From CALMAK01 sp964392265 (GTDB lineage Bacteria; Patescibacteriota; Saccharimonadia; Saccharimonadales; Saccharimonadaceae), in contig CAYMOS010000004.1 in the NCBI GenBank assembly GCA_964392265.1, positions 124,001 through 188,000 of the forward strand: DNA of 64,000 nt. The letters run 5' to 3'. Position numbers and translations under genes: made by a program. The notes below the pieces were generated by a model. That model saw only the letters and a program-made list of their open reading frames with translations. It had not been told where the DNA came from and did no database searches. Shown here one piece after another: positions 32,318 through 39,985 of this stretch (position 1 is its first letter; every line of letters starts with the position of its first letter).

Positions 32318-32689
32318 TTATTCTGATCCAACTATAGTCGATTTGACTAATTTTAGCGAAACTGAGTTGACGCAATGGCGGATGTTTTTTGGTGTTAAAT
32401 ATTCACCCTCAAACACATGCCCGAGGTGCCCGCCGCAATTGGCGCAGGTGATTTCCGTGCGCACGCCGTCGGCGTCGAGCGTACGCTTTACTGCGCCGGC
32501 AATTTCATCATCAAAACTCGGCCAACCGCAATGCGCGTCAAACTTATCTTCCGACCGATACAGCGGCGCGTCGCACTGACGACAGACAAACACGCCTGCC
32601 CTGTTCTCGTTCAGCAGCTTGCCAGTAAATGGCAGTTCGGTGCCTTTGTCGAGGATGATGCGTTTTTCTTTATCACTAAGGGGATTCAT
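32318..32689 (-). CDS. msrB: Peptide-methionine (R)-S-oxide reductase
   Basis: Repairs oxidised methionine. 123 residues, short for the family. Zinc cysteines in CRQCDAPL and CANCGGHLGH, HCGWPSFD, and the catalytic cysteine in RHCVNSVSL. TATAAT ends eight bases before the ATG. Its first ~46 codons are repeated, nearly identical in DNA, at 33368-33511. Confidence 0.95.
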   Translation of the reverse strand: MNPLSDKEKRIILDKGTELPFTGKLLNENRAGVFVCRQCDAPLYRSEDKFDAHCGWPSFDDEIAGAVKRTLDADGVRTEITCANCGGHLGHVFEGEYLTPKNIRHCVNSVSLKLVKSTIVGSE

Positions 32690-32836
32690 TACTTTTTATT
32701 ATACACGCATCTAATGTCGCGACACGTCGTATGCCTATAGCAATCTCATTAAACACATAGACTGAAAGTATTTTTACGAAGCGACATAATTACGACATTT
32801 TTAGATATTAACAGATACAAAACTTGTGGATAATTA

Positions 32837-32865
32837 TTGACATATCCTCTCGAGTGGAATATAAT
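32837..32865 (+). promoter_or_regulatory. Perfect consensus sigma70 promoter
   Basis: TTGACA (32837-32842), 17-base spacer, TATAAT (32860-32865). It points toward the 3' end of the toxin-like gene and no reading frame of substance follows. The 150 bases before it (32704-32836) show nothing else. Confidence 0.85.
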
Positions 32866-32871
32866 TTCAAG

Positions 32872-32945
32872 TAGACAAAGCCTCCGTAGCGTTGTCGAGA
32901 GAATCCGGCGCGTAGTTTATACACTACACTTGCGGGATTTTTCTT
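32872..32945 (+). ncRNA. Candidate small RNA (~75 nt)
   Basis: It starts at the predicted +1 of the consensus promoter and ends in a terminator-like fold: AATCC (32902-32906) with GGATT, an inner GTAGT/ACTAC stem, and a TTTTTCTTT tail. The tail touches the stop codon of the convergent toxin-like gene (32945-33355), so the RNA could interfere with that transcript or simply sit beside it. Confidence 0.6.
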
Positions 32946-33355
32946 TATTCCGGAGGAAAAACCGACATAAAATACTTATTGTCGGATCGCTTATCTTCTT
33001 TCACCTGCACATAAAACAAATCACCATCTTTTGTAAGTCCAGCAAAACGATGAACAATTTCATTTTTACCATTCGGGTTGGGCTTTGTTTCTGGTTCGTA
33101 TGGCGTGTTGCGCAGTAAATCAATCGCACACTCATAATATTTTAGTCTTCGCTTACGATCACGACGTGACTTTTGGTTGAGATGTTGCCAAAATAGCGTT
33201 ACGAAAACCTTATCTTTCTTAAAGTAAGCACTGCGTACATACGCATTACGTTTCGTCATTTTTACTATCGTGTTGTGTAGCTTTCGTGCTTTTCGCTCAA
33301 GCTCGCCATACGATGTACCAGATAATTTGTTATACTTCGATTGATATACTTTCAT
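32945..33355 (-). CDS. Small basic protein, possible toxin-like nuclease
   Basis: 136 residues, very basic and soluble. The N-terminal half is helical and rich in Lys/Arg/Tyr (YGELERKARKLHNTI, KSRRDRKRRLKYYECAIDLL). The C-terminal half, NEIVHRFAGLTKDGDLFYVQVKEDKRSDNKYFMSVFP, has the short-strand histidine/arginine/lysine make-up of BECR-fold (RelE, colicin E5/barnase-like) nucleases. From memory, similar proteins are common in CPR genomes, but this was not searched. TATAAT ends 11 bases before the ATG. No classical antitoxin gene is next to it, but a candidate sRNA abuts its 3' end. It sits between an intact msrB and a broken copy. Confidence 0.65.
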   Translation of the reverse strand: MKVYQSKYNKLSGTSYGELERKARKLHNTIVKMTKRNAYVRSAYFKKDKVFVTLFWQHLNQKSRRDRKRRLKYYECAIDLLRNTPYEPETKPNPNGKNEIVHRFAGLTKDGDLFYVQVKEDKRSDNKYFMSVFPPE

Positions 33356-33367
33356 GCTTATTCATAA

Positions 33368-33511
33368 TTATAACGGATGATACAGTGGTGCGTCGCACTG
33401 ACGACACACAAACACCCCTGCCCTGTTTTCATTCAGCAGCTCGCCAGTAAATGGCAGTTCGGTGCCTTTGTCGACGATGATGCGTTTTTTGGAGGAGGTG
33501 AGGGAGTTCAT
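33368..33511 (-). pseudogene. Broken msrB copy (N-terminal fragment)
   Basis: Codons from MNSLTSSKKRIIVDKGTELPFTGE to CDAPLY match the first ~46 residues of the complete msrB at 32318-32689, with long identical runs of DNA. The frame then ends and the catalytic and C-terminal parts are missing. The break is 12 bases before the toxin-like gene's start. This looks like a recombination or insertion scar at the edge of the accessory region. Confidence 0.85.
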
Positions 33512-33601
33512 ACCACTTGTTATATACCCAGGTTTTACCCGTCTCCGGATCACCAGAAAAATAGATGAGCGTGCAAAGACCGAGGACTCTCATGATAAAT
33601 A

Positions 33602-34360
33602 CTATTTATTGAGGAGCTTTGTTTCAACTTCTGAGACACCCAGAGGAGATAGACTGACAGTCTTGGCCTTTTTATCATATTCCCAAAGTCTTGCTTTATG
33701 TCCTTTGACGAGAATATCACGCCTAAATACGGCAGCATTTGCATGTTCGGTCCACGTAACTAAATCGGCTTCACTCACACTAGTAGAGGTTTCTGAGTAC
33801 AGTAATAGCAAAACTTTCTCTTTAGTCTTCAGGCTGCTACTCAAAATACGTTTTCGACCATTGATACTCCAGATGAGTGAAATTTCACGTTCAGTCAATG
33901 CTTCAACTGCGTCGGTGGCTGTCGGGATATCAACATTATGAAATATTCTGATAAGTTCCGCCATTACCCAGCGGGCGTTATGTAACACCATCACTGCATC
34001 CATATGATTTGGATCAACCTCGCCACCAACATGACCGACGCCCCGGTTATTGCGCACTTCATATAATGCCACAATTACACGCGGTATCTGGATGCGCACC
34101 GAGCGAGGAAAAGTCGAAGCGACTTGCTCCAATTGACGACAAGCCGTCACCATATCTCTAGGCTTTGAGGCTCTGGCTGGATACGAGCCATCAGTATAGC
34201 CTTTTAAAATGCTATAGGCTACTTCGCATAGCTTGCCGCCATCAAGCTCCGTCGGTCCCCATTTACCATTTCGAAAGTTTTTGACGATATCATTGAAAGC
34301 GAGCATTAACTCATCTCGAAGTCCAACAGGGAGGTGGCCAAGCACCTTGGACGCGTCCAC
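33602..34360 (-). CDS. HEPN-type R-x6-H protein with C-terminal winged-helix-like end
   Basis: 252 residues, GTG start with GAGGGAG upstream. Residues 10-145 are helical. EVRNNRGVGHVGGEVDPNHMDA holds R103 and H110, the Rx4-6H signature of HEPN RNases and of abortive-infection C-terminal domains. Residues 155-172 (EREISLIWSINGRKRIL) lead into a C-terminal part whose last strand, KTVSLSPLGVSEVETKLL, is winged-helix-like. The long helical domain resembles, from memory, a widespread uncharacterised family. HEPN proteins commonly cut RNA in defence systems. Last of four genes; three bases after the previous stop. Function is inference. Confidence 0.7.
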   Translation of the reverse strand: MDASKVLGHLPVGLRDELMLAFNDIVKNFRNGKWGPTELDGGKLCEVAYSILKGYTDGSYPARASKPRDMVTACRQLEQVASTFPRSVRIQIPRVIVALYEVRNNRGVGHVGGEVDPNHMDAVMVLHNARWVMAELIRIFHNVDIPTATDAVEALTEREISLIWSINGRKRILSSSLKTKEKVLLLLYSETSTSVSEADLVTWTEHANAAVFRRDILVKGHKARLWEYDKKAKTVSLSPLGVSEVETKLLNK

Positions 34361-34362
34361 CC

Positions 34363-34884
34363 TTACTCTCCCTCATCAAGCACGACAGAGCCACCAACCT
34401 TAGCAGTAATGAACTTCACTCCAGCACTTGTAAGCTTGAATGTTTTGCGCGCCTGACGACTTTTGCCGCTCTTTGCCATCTGTCGCACTAGTGCAGGTGT
34501 TTTGCGTTGCGCTGCGTCAAGCGCATCAACAATATGAGCGATACCATTACCGGTGTCCTTGAGGATATCGTTCACCCGCTGTGACTGCCAAGACTGGGCT
34601 CCTTCAATAACTTGTACCCAATAGGCACCGGTTATTGCTTTCTCAAGATTTCCACTCGGATTTACAGCGTCGAACAAGTCGACGAAATCAACAAAATCAT
34701 TATTCTGAACTTGCGTGTCGTCCTCCCCCTTGGGACTGTTAGCAGCTACGCCCTTCCTAAGCACTGTAACGCCAAATTTATCGGCAGCCCAGCGCAAGAC
34801 CCGGCTTCGACCCTCCTCCTCTAATCCGTCCAATGCCGCAGCGACAGCAGCCATAGCTCGTAGTTCCGGATCCATGTTTTCCAT
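34363..34884 (-). CDS. Unknown protein of the four-gene operon, winged-helix-like C-terminus
   Basis: 173 residues. An N-terminal helical part (ELRAMAAVAAALDGLEEEGRSRVLRWAADKFGV) precedes an acidic linker. The middle is NLEKAITGAYWVQVIEGAQSWQSQRVNDILKDTGNGIAHI, the end RQARKTFKLTSAGVKFITAKVGG. The (L/S)TxxGxxxI end strand is like that of the other operon proteins. No named family. AAGGAG for it lies inside the last codons of the upstream gene, one base away, so translation is coupled. Confidence 0.7.
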   Translation of the reverse strand: MENMDPELRAMAAVAAALDGLEEEGRSRVLRWAADKFGVTVLRKGVAANSPKGEDDTQVQNNDFVDFVDLFDAVNPSGNLEKAITGAYWVQVIEGAQSWQSQRVNDILKDTGNGIAHIVDALDAAQRKTPALVRQMAKSGKSRQARKTFKLTSAGVKFITAKVGGSVVLDEGE

Positions 34885-34885
34885 T

Positions 34886-35302
34886 TTATTTCTCCTTATT
34901 ATTGTTAAAGTTGTCTTCTACGTATTTTTCGCCGGTTGCGGTTAAGACCCATGCCCGCTTATCATCCTTTTTAGTCGCATCTTCCATGATAAGCCCACGT
35001 TTGATGTTTTTATTAGCCGTATCGTTCATATTGGCGGGCAACTTTTCTTTTGCAGTGCGGAATAGTGTTTCTAGGTCAGTAATATTAAAGGCACCTTGCC
35101 CCAGAATGACCTCATAATAATAGCCAAGTGCCAACGCTTTCTCCACGATTGAACCGGGGGCTTTGCCAATAAGGAACTCTTTTGGTGATTGTTTTTTTGT
35201 TTGTAACTGCCCGGTTGAAGTCGGCGCAATGCGACCAGCCGACTCCAATACGGCAATGCGGTCTTCAAGCATCTTCAGTCGATTTTCTATTGAACTGTCC
35301 AT
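34886..35302 (-). CDS. Unknown protein of the four-gene operon, coiled coil plus winged helix
   Basis: 138 residues. It starts with a short coiled coil (IENRLKMLEDRIAVLES), then a polar linker, then a helical/winged domain: SIVEKALALGYYYEVILGQGAFNITDLETLFRTAKEKLP, NIKRGLIMEDATKKDDKRAWVLTATGEKYV. It looks like a small DNA-binding or oligomerising subunit. No family is recognised. Second gene of the operon, five bases after the first. Confidence 0.7.
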   Translation of the reverse strand: MDSSIENRLKMLEDRIAVLESAGRIAPTSTGQLQTKKQSPKEFLIGKAPGSIVEKALALGYYYEVILGQGAFNITDLETLFRTAKEKLPANMNDTANKNIKRGLIMEDATKKDDKRAWVLTATGEKYVEDNFNNNKEK

Positions 35303-35307
35303 AAAGC

Positions 35308-35709
35308 CTACTTCCTAAGCCGATCTATTATGTTGTCAATGCGATAGTTGGGGATACTATACTTACCAGCACTGTCTTTCTTGATCTTGCGACTATCATT
35401 GAGTTTTTTAATGGAAGACTTAACGCTGCCACTGGGCATAACTTCCATTTTGATGATTTCAATCGGCGTCAACCCTTCGGGTTCATCGAAGATCAAGGCA
35501 CGTGCCTTTGATGCGAGCAATATGACATCGATTTTTGCCTCGTTTGATATAATAGTATTGAAGTCGGCATGAAAGTGCGGCTCTCTTGTCTCCTTATCAA
35601 AGCCAACGTAGGGCTTTAAAAAGGCGGCGAGGTGACTTCGATCAACGCTCTTTGCGTCATCGACCAATAATTCTTGTAGTGGATCTTTCTGATCCGGCTG
35701 GCTATCCAT
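35308..35709 (-). CDS. Unknown protein of the four-gene operon, winged-helix-like
   Basis: 133 residues. An acidic N-terminus (DPLQELLVDDAKSVDRSHLAAFLKPYV) suggests binding to a partner. The C-terminal half, AKIDVILLASKARALIFDEPEGLTPIEIIKMEVMPSGSVKSSIKKLNDSRKIKKDSAGKYSIPNY, has the layout of a winged helix (recognition helix SVKSSIKKL, wing KKDSAGKYSI). First gene of the operon, GGAGGG before the ATG. Possible regulator or DNA-binding subunit. Confidence 0.7.
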   Translation of the reverse strand: MDSQPDQKDPLQELLVDDAKSVDRSHLAAFLKPYVGFDKETREPHFHADFNTIISNEAKIDVILLASKARALIFDEPEGLTPIEIIKMEVMPSGSVKSSIKKLNDSRKIKKDSAGKYSIPNYRIDNIIDRLRK

Positions 35710-36418
35710 AGCTAGTTTCCCTCCTTTGTTTACTTGAAACTATTTTTTCACATAGGATGAACCCAGTCAATGGGATTTTTTAGTTTGTTGTCTATTACAC
35801 TACAATTTACATCTGGTGGTCGGTCGAAATTTTCAATGCGTCTTCCGTACTTCGAGAAGTTTTTTTATTATTATAAATAGTTCATTGATGCCAATGGATA
35901 AGTACTATCTATAGATATATGCCTTTTTAAGGTGTTAAAAGTAAATCTAGATAGTAATGACTTCTGATTTCCTTGAACTTTTTTTATTTTTGAGTAAATC
36001 TAGTTACTAAATAATTGTGGGCTCACAGGTATTATTTATTAATTTCTGAGAAGATTACCGATCACCGGTACTAGTTCATACACGGCCTATAGCCGCCCAG
36101 TTTGTTTTCTATTACCACTTTTGCAGCCAATATACGCTATAACCCACTCACCAACAGAGTAATGACCATAGTTCTGATGTAAGTCATCGCATATTTGATA
36201 GTGCGGGCTGAAGGCCAATTACATCTTTTGACAAATGCGGTACAAGAAAGAAGGCAAAACATTTATCAATCAGTTCAGGAAGCCCGTTTGGGTTTTCACC
36301 GTTAAATGGCGACTCATGTGCGCAGCGATGGTGAAAACCTGAACTGGTAAATGTTTTGGCGAACACGCACGTGGTCGCCATTTTTGTTTGTTGCGATCAC
36401 GAGAAAGATCGCAGGGAG
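35710..36418. other. AT-rich gene-free stretch in the accessory island
   Basis: About 700 bases without a credible gene; a 65-codon minus frame at 36184-36381 has no ribosome site or family. Contents: a hairpin ACTTC/GAAGT with seven T around 35849-35871 (plus strand), a ten-base repeat GTAAATCTAG at about 35941 and 35995, a palindrome TACCG/CGGTA near 36056, and an inverted repeat CAGTTCAGG/CCTGAACTG with GGTTTTCACC/GGTGAAAACC arms across 36269-36347. These look like the debris of an inserted element rather than a regulated promoter. Confidence 0.55.
36269..36347. repeat. Inverted repeat before the methylase fragment
   Basis: GGTTTTCACC near 36291-36300 is the exact complement of GGTGAAAACC near 36330-36339, and CAGTTCAGG and CCTGAACTG extend the outer arms with an 11-base bulge on the left. 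Two shorter hairpins (GGCGA/TCGCC, GCGATC/GATCGC) follow at 36357-36413. Confidence 0.5.
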
Positions 36419-36703
36419 ATGGCGCAAAAGAACTTACATATCGCAAAGCAACAAAAACTGGATAAATTTTATACGCAGATTGGGGATATTGAGCGAGAGT
36501 GTTCGCGGTATCGCGAGCAGTTTTCAGGCAAGGTCATTTTCCTGAACTGCGACGACCCGGTGGAGAGTAACTTTTGGCGGTATTTTGCGCTGAATTTTAC
36601 GCGGCTGGGGCTGAAGAAGCTGATTGCAACGCATTTTGAACCTAAAAAAATGAGCAAGCTAGAGTCAACCCAGATAAACTTCCGCGATACAATTCTTGTA
36701 TAG
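36419..36703 (+). pseudogene. Truncated EcoRI-type adenine methyltransferase
   Basis: About 94 codons. KQQKLDKFYTQIGDIERECSRYREQFSGKVIFLNCDDPVESNFWRYFALNFTRLGLKKLIATHFEP matches the N-terminus of the EcoRI-like adenine-specific methylase family: the KxDEFYTQ opening, the CDDPxxSNFxxYF block and LGLKKLIAT. The family is more than 300 residues long, so the catalytic core is missing, and the frame ends in ESTQINFRDTILV. It is the remnant of a restriction-modification gene in the same island as an Mrr-like nuclease. Confidence 0.85.
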
Positions 36704-36719
36704 GTACCTAAAAGCAAAC

Positions 36720-36768
36720 AGCCCCCGACACTCCGGAGGCCATTCGCCTGTCACAGGTGTCGAGGGCT
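36720..36768 (-). terminator. GC-rich terminator of the orphan gene
   Basis: Minus strand AGCCCTCGACAC and GTGTCGGGGGCT pair with one G-T, enclosing two small hairpins (CCTGTGACAGG and CCTCCGGAGG), then a T-rich TGTTTGCTTTT. The stop codon overlaps the stem. Confidence 0.75.
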
Positions 36769-37193
36769 CACCACTCGATCTCGACACCATCGACCGATCC
36801 GCGGCCGTTCGTCGGGCCCCAGAAGAGATCCATGACGAAGTTCTCCGGTTCGAGTTCCCGATTCCGGAACCATCCGATGAGAAGCTCGTAGAGGCGGTCC
36901 CGAATGCGTAGACGCTCCGCCAGCGGCGGTTGGTCCTCGCTGAACTGGAACTTGACCCAGACGTTGGCGACGTTCACGTCGTATTCGTCGTAGTCGTGTC
37001 GCATGACCTGGATGCCCTCGGGCGGCGTGTCCGTCGCGAGGCCGAGCTCTTCAGCGTGGTCCACGAGTAACGCCGGCAGCGCCTCGGCGAAGTGGAACTT
37101 CACCGTCACGTCCGCAGGGACCGTGAAGTTGGGGTCCGCTGCCCGCATCTTCATGCGATAACCGGGTTTGAGTGTGATGTCGATGAGGGGCAT
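36768..37193 (-). CDS. GC-rich orphan gene, Pro-2 tautomerase-like start
   Basis: 141 residues. MPLIDITLKPGYRMKMRAAD places a proline at position 2 in a hydrophobic strand, as in tautomerases, where processed Pro-1 is the catalytic base. The rest (VTVKFHFAEALPALLVDHAEELGL, NVWVKFQFSEDQPPLAERLRIRDRLYELLIGWF) shows two similar beta-alpha halves, which would also suit that fold, but no family is confirmed. GC content is clearly higher than in any neighbour and third positions are mostly G or C. A strong AAAGGAGGG lies six bases before the ATG. It was probably acquired together with its terminator. Confidence 0.7.
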   Translation of the reverse strand: MPLIDITLKPGYRMKMRAADPNFTVPADVTVKFHFAEALPALLVDHAEELGLATDTPPEGIQVMRHDYDEYDVNVANVWVKFQFSEDQPPLAERLRIRDRLYELLIGWFRNRELEPENFVMDLFWGPTNGRGSVDGVEIEW

Positions 37194-37390
37194 TTCTGCC
37201 CTCCTTTCGAGGTGTGGGTTGCGGTGCTGGCAACCACAGCTAGACTCAGAGACTATACCAAATCTATATTTTCATTATATCAGATTTTTTAATAAAAGTC
37301 AATATTACGGTAAATTGGGGAGGGTCAGACGACTGAGAATTGTCGGCTACCACGGTCGAGAAGATAATCGGAGGAAGGGCAAAAAGTAGT

Positions 37391-37981
37391 CTATTTCGTG
37401 CCGCTATCCTGAAATTGCACAATCCATTCAGTTAGCGCATCCCTATCGATCAGTACACACTTATTGTCCGCTGCAAGTTCTTTGGCGGGGCGGCTAAAAA
37501 TATTATTTGCCACTACCATTGCCCTGTCACATTTATAACGAACAAGTGCTGTCACTACCTGCCTCACGGCCGCCGCTTTCACCATGTTGTTGTAATGTTT
37601 TACCTGCACACCCCACCGAATGCCATCTTTTTCAGCGATAACATCAACACCATAATCAAACCTCTCGGTCAGTCGAACGTTCGTAAAACCTCGATGTTTC
37701 AATAGTTTCGCGACATACACTTCAAACTCAAGCGCATCCATCACATCAATTGCTGCGACGTCAAGCGCACGGAACCTACGCCGATCTCGCCGATACCTCC
37801 AGATAGCAAGCGCGCCGACAATAACAAGCACACCTGCAACAATTGCAATTGCTGCATACGTAATCATCTGCCCGTATTCTTGCCACGACTGCCAAACCCA
37901 TACGCCTCCTCCAAGCACCGCAAGACCGATCAGACCATCAAGCGGACTTTCGTTACGTCTTCGTCGGTATCTACGAGCCAT
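37391..37981 (-). CDS. Membrane-anchored Mrr-like restriction endonuclease domain protein
   Basis: 196 residues. Basic start, two helices (about 14-32 and 39-62), then the Mrr catalytic domain: FEVYVAKLLKHRGFTNVRLTERFDYGVDVIAEKDGIRWGVQVKHY. This gives the D(x)n-QxK PD-(D/E)xK core (D and QVK). Cytosolic Mrr cuts methylated DNA; the membrane-linked forms are found across bacteria and their substrate is not settled. TAAAAT ends seven bases before the ATG. It lies next to a broken methylase and is divergent from a PAP2 gene. Confidence 0.88.
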   Translation of the reverse strand: MARRYRRRRNESPLDGLIGLAVLGGGVWVWQSWQEYGQMITYAAIAIVAGVLVIVGALAIWRYRRDRRRFRALDVAAIDVMDALEFEVYVAKLLKHRGFTNVRLTERFDYGVDVIAEKDGIRWGVQVKHYNNMVKAAAVRQVVTALVRYKCDRAMVVANNIFSRPAKELAADNKCVLIDRDALTEWIVQFQDSGTK

Positions 37982-38013
37982 ATTGTCTATTTTACATTAC
38001 AATAGTAAGGAGT

Positions 38014-38550
38014 ATGCACAATTTCATCCATCACTTTGATGCTAAAACAGCCGAGCTTGTACGGCTCTCTCCTGCATGGATGGAGACTGTCTATCGTCTT
38101 GCGACACTCGTAGGACATCCGATGGTCATCCTCGGTCTCATGACAGCGCTTTGTCTGTGGGCATACACGGCCAGCAAGCTTCGTCTGGCAGTGGCGTCAA
38201 TCAGCGTCATGGGCGTTATCGGCATCAACAGTATTCTCAAAGTTCTCTTTCAACGTATCCGGCCTGCTACCGAGTACGCCGATACGATGATACTTCAGAC
38301 GTTCAGCTTTCCTAGTGGCCATGCTGCTGCAGCCATGGTGGGATTTGGCTTTTTTGCCTACCTCGCCTGCAAGCTTTTGCCAGCCCCCTATGGTGTGGTT
38401 GTTGCCACCGTCTGCGTGGTTTTTGCCCTCCTCGTTGGCGTGTCACGCGTCTACCTCGGCGCACATTATCCGTCAGATGTCGTGGCAGGCTGGATCGTCG
38501 GGCTGATAGGCCTCTTGATTATTATTTTCATCATAAAGCCACTCTCATGA
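38014..38550 (+). CDS. PAP2-family membrane phosphatase
   Basis: 178 residues, six helices. All three motifs are there: KVLFQRIRPA, FPSGHAAAA and SRVYLGAHYPSDVVAGW, with the catalytic histidine and arginine. It probably dephosphorylates undecaprenyl pyrophosphate or a lipid phosphate outside the membrane. TACAAT and AAGGAG lie upstream of the ATG. Overlaps the lipid-kinase-like gene by four bases. Confidence 0.93.
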   Translation: MHNFIHHFDAKTAELVRLSPAWMETVYRLATLVGHPMVILGLMTALCLWAYTASKLRLAVASISVMGVIGINSILKVLFQRIRPATEYADTMILQTFSFPSGHAAAAMVGFGFFAYLACKLLPAPYGVVVATVCVVFALLVGVSRVYLGAHYPSDVVAGWIVGLIGLLIIIFIIKPLS

Positions 38551-39398
38551 AATGCCTCATCGTCCACAATCCTGCCTCTGGCAGCGCCCTAACGACCGAC
38601 CAGCTGCGCGATACGTTTCGAGAACAAGGGTATGATGTCGAGGCATTCGTTGCGATAGGAAAGAATTTTGAACAGCACCTCAAACGCCGCCTCACCTCTC
38701 GTTCCCTCGTCGCAGTCGTTGGCGGTGATGGCACCATTAGTGCGGCCGTGCAACCCATCATCGAGGCTAAGGCGACGTTACTGCCACTTCCTGGTGGCAC
38801 ACTTAATCATTTCACAAAAGACCTCGGCATTGCACAAACCATTCCAGACGCACTACGCCATGCCGCCACGTCACGATTGCGGCGAGTAGATGTTGCGTCT
38901 CTTAATAACCGTTACTTTATCAATAATTCGGCTCTTGGACTTTACCCAGCATCACTCACGGTCAGAAGCCGTTTCGAAGACAAGCTTGGCAAATGGCCTG
39001 CCGCAGTGATTGGTGCGATTCGAGCAATAGTGAGTTTTCATCATTACCGCCTTACGATCAATGGGGTATCTATCGTGACGCCGTTTGTCTTTGTCGGCAA
39101 CAACCACTATGACCTTTCAGCGCTCAAAATCGGTGCGCGTCATCACCTCGATCAGGGCATACTGACAGTGGCAGTCGCCACAGCGCGTACGCGTACGCAG
39201 CTGCTTAAGACATTCCTGCTAGCCCTGATTCGCCGGCTCGATGTCGATCGGCAGTTTGAGATATATACAGTTGATGAAACACTCGCCATTAATTCTCGCC
39301 GCGATTCACTACATGTGTCGGCCGACGGAGAAATACGCACCGTTTACCCACCGCTGACCTACCGCATCCACAAAAAAGTACTCAAAATTCGCGGCTGA
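38547..39398 (+). CDS. Diacylglycerol/lipid kinase family protein
   Basis: 283 residues. VHNPASGSA, AVVGGDGTISAAV, LPGGTLNHFTKDLGI and INNSALGLYPA are the DAG-kinase catalytic domain. The C-terminal part has FVFVGNNHY and SADGEI. Coupled to a PAP2 phosphatase by an ATGA overlap, so kinase and phosphatase of a lipid carrier or phospholipid turnover may act together (BmrU/YegS-like). Exact lipid unknown. Confidence 0.9.
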   Translation: MKCLIVHNPASGSALTTDQLRDTFREQGYDVEAFVAIGKNFEQHLKRRLTSRSLVAVVGGDGTISAAVQPIIEAKATLLPLPGGTLNHFTKDLGIAQTIPDALRHAATSRLRRVDVASLNNRYFINNSALGLYPASLTVRSRFEDKLGKWPAAVIGAIRAIVSFHHYRLTINGVSIVTPFVFVGNNHYDLSALKIGARHHLDQGILTVAVATARTRTQLLKTFLLALIRRLDVDRQFEIYTVDETLAINSRRDSLHVSADGEIRTVYPPLTYRIHKKVLKIRG

Positions 39399-39425
39399 CC
39401 ATAGGCAAGAAAAGACCCCACACGG

Positions 39426-39908
39426 CTAGCTGAAAGTACAATCAATCAGACTAGATTGCAACTCCTTGTGCTCCTCTTTTAATCGCAAATATTCTGAGTC
39501 GTCTTTTGCTTGTTCATAATAATGATAGAAGATGGCTGCGGATTGCGCCTTTTCAGATGTGCCCCAATCTTTTTCTTGTGGATTCACCGAGCCATCAGCG
39601 GCATATTTCCTGCCACTGGCATGATTGGCGTAGCGACGTGCACGCGTGAAACCCATTTGTAAGAACTTGCGCGCCATATCCATTCCAACAAAGTCACCTT
39701 GCTTTTTGTATCCCTGAAACATCGCGTAGATTTTCTGTGCCGACACCTCAGCAATAGTAGGTGTTTTGAATTTCCAATAGGGTAAAATTTCACTTTTATA
39801 TGGCTCGGCAATGAGGACACCCTGCTCGCCTCGGCCGATCTTATACAGCTCGGGGTGTTTACGAAAGTCAATATTGCGATAATTATTGGCGTAATTTGTG
39901 TCGCTCAC
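39426..39908 (-). CDS. DUF4385 family protein, GTG start
   Basis: 160 residues from a GTG at 39908, giving MSDTNYANNYRNIDFRKHPELYKIG. RGEQGVLIAEPYKSEILPYWKFKTP and GDFVGMDMARKFLQMGFTRARRYANHASGRKY match DUF4385; role unknown. TATACT ends six bases before this GTG and overlaps the upstream GTG at 39926, so the shorter start is preferred. Confidence 0.85.
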   Translation of the reverse strand: MSDTNYANNYRNIDFRKHPELYKIGRGEQGVLIAEPYKSEILPYWKFKTPTIAEVSAQKIYAMFQGYKKQGDFVGMDMARKFLQMGFTRARRYANHASGRKYAADGSVNPQEKDWGTSEKAQSAAIFYHYYEQAKDDSEYLRLKEEHKELQSSLIDCTFS

Positions 39909-39985
39909 AATTACAGTATAGCGCACGCAACATAATGCATTACCGCGGTTTCATATGCCACTGAGAAGGTTCTGTTAGTATACTT

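Noticed and set aside
32837..33118. Plus-strand frame beginning in the consensus promoter
   Set aside because: The first codon lies inside the -35 box and the frame runs antisense to the toxin-like gene; the promoter fits a small RNA better.
36184..36381. 65-codon minus-strand frame in the island
   Set aside because: No ribosome site, -10 box or recognisable family; it lies over inverted repeats that make a chance frame likely.
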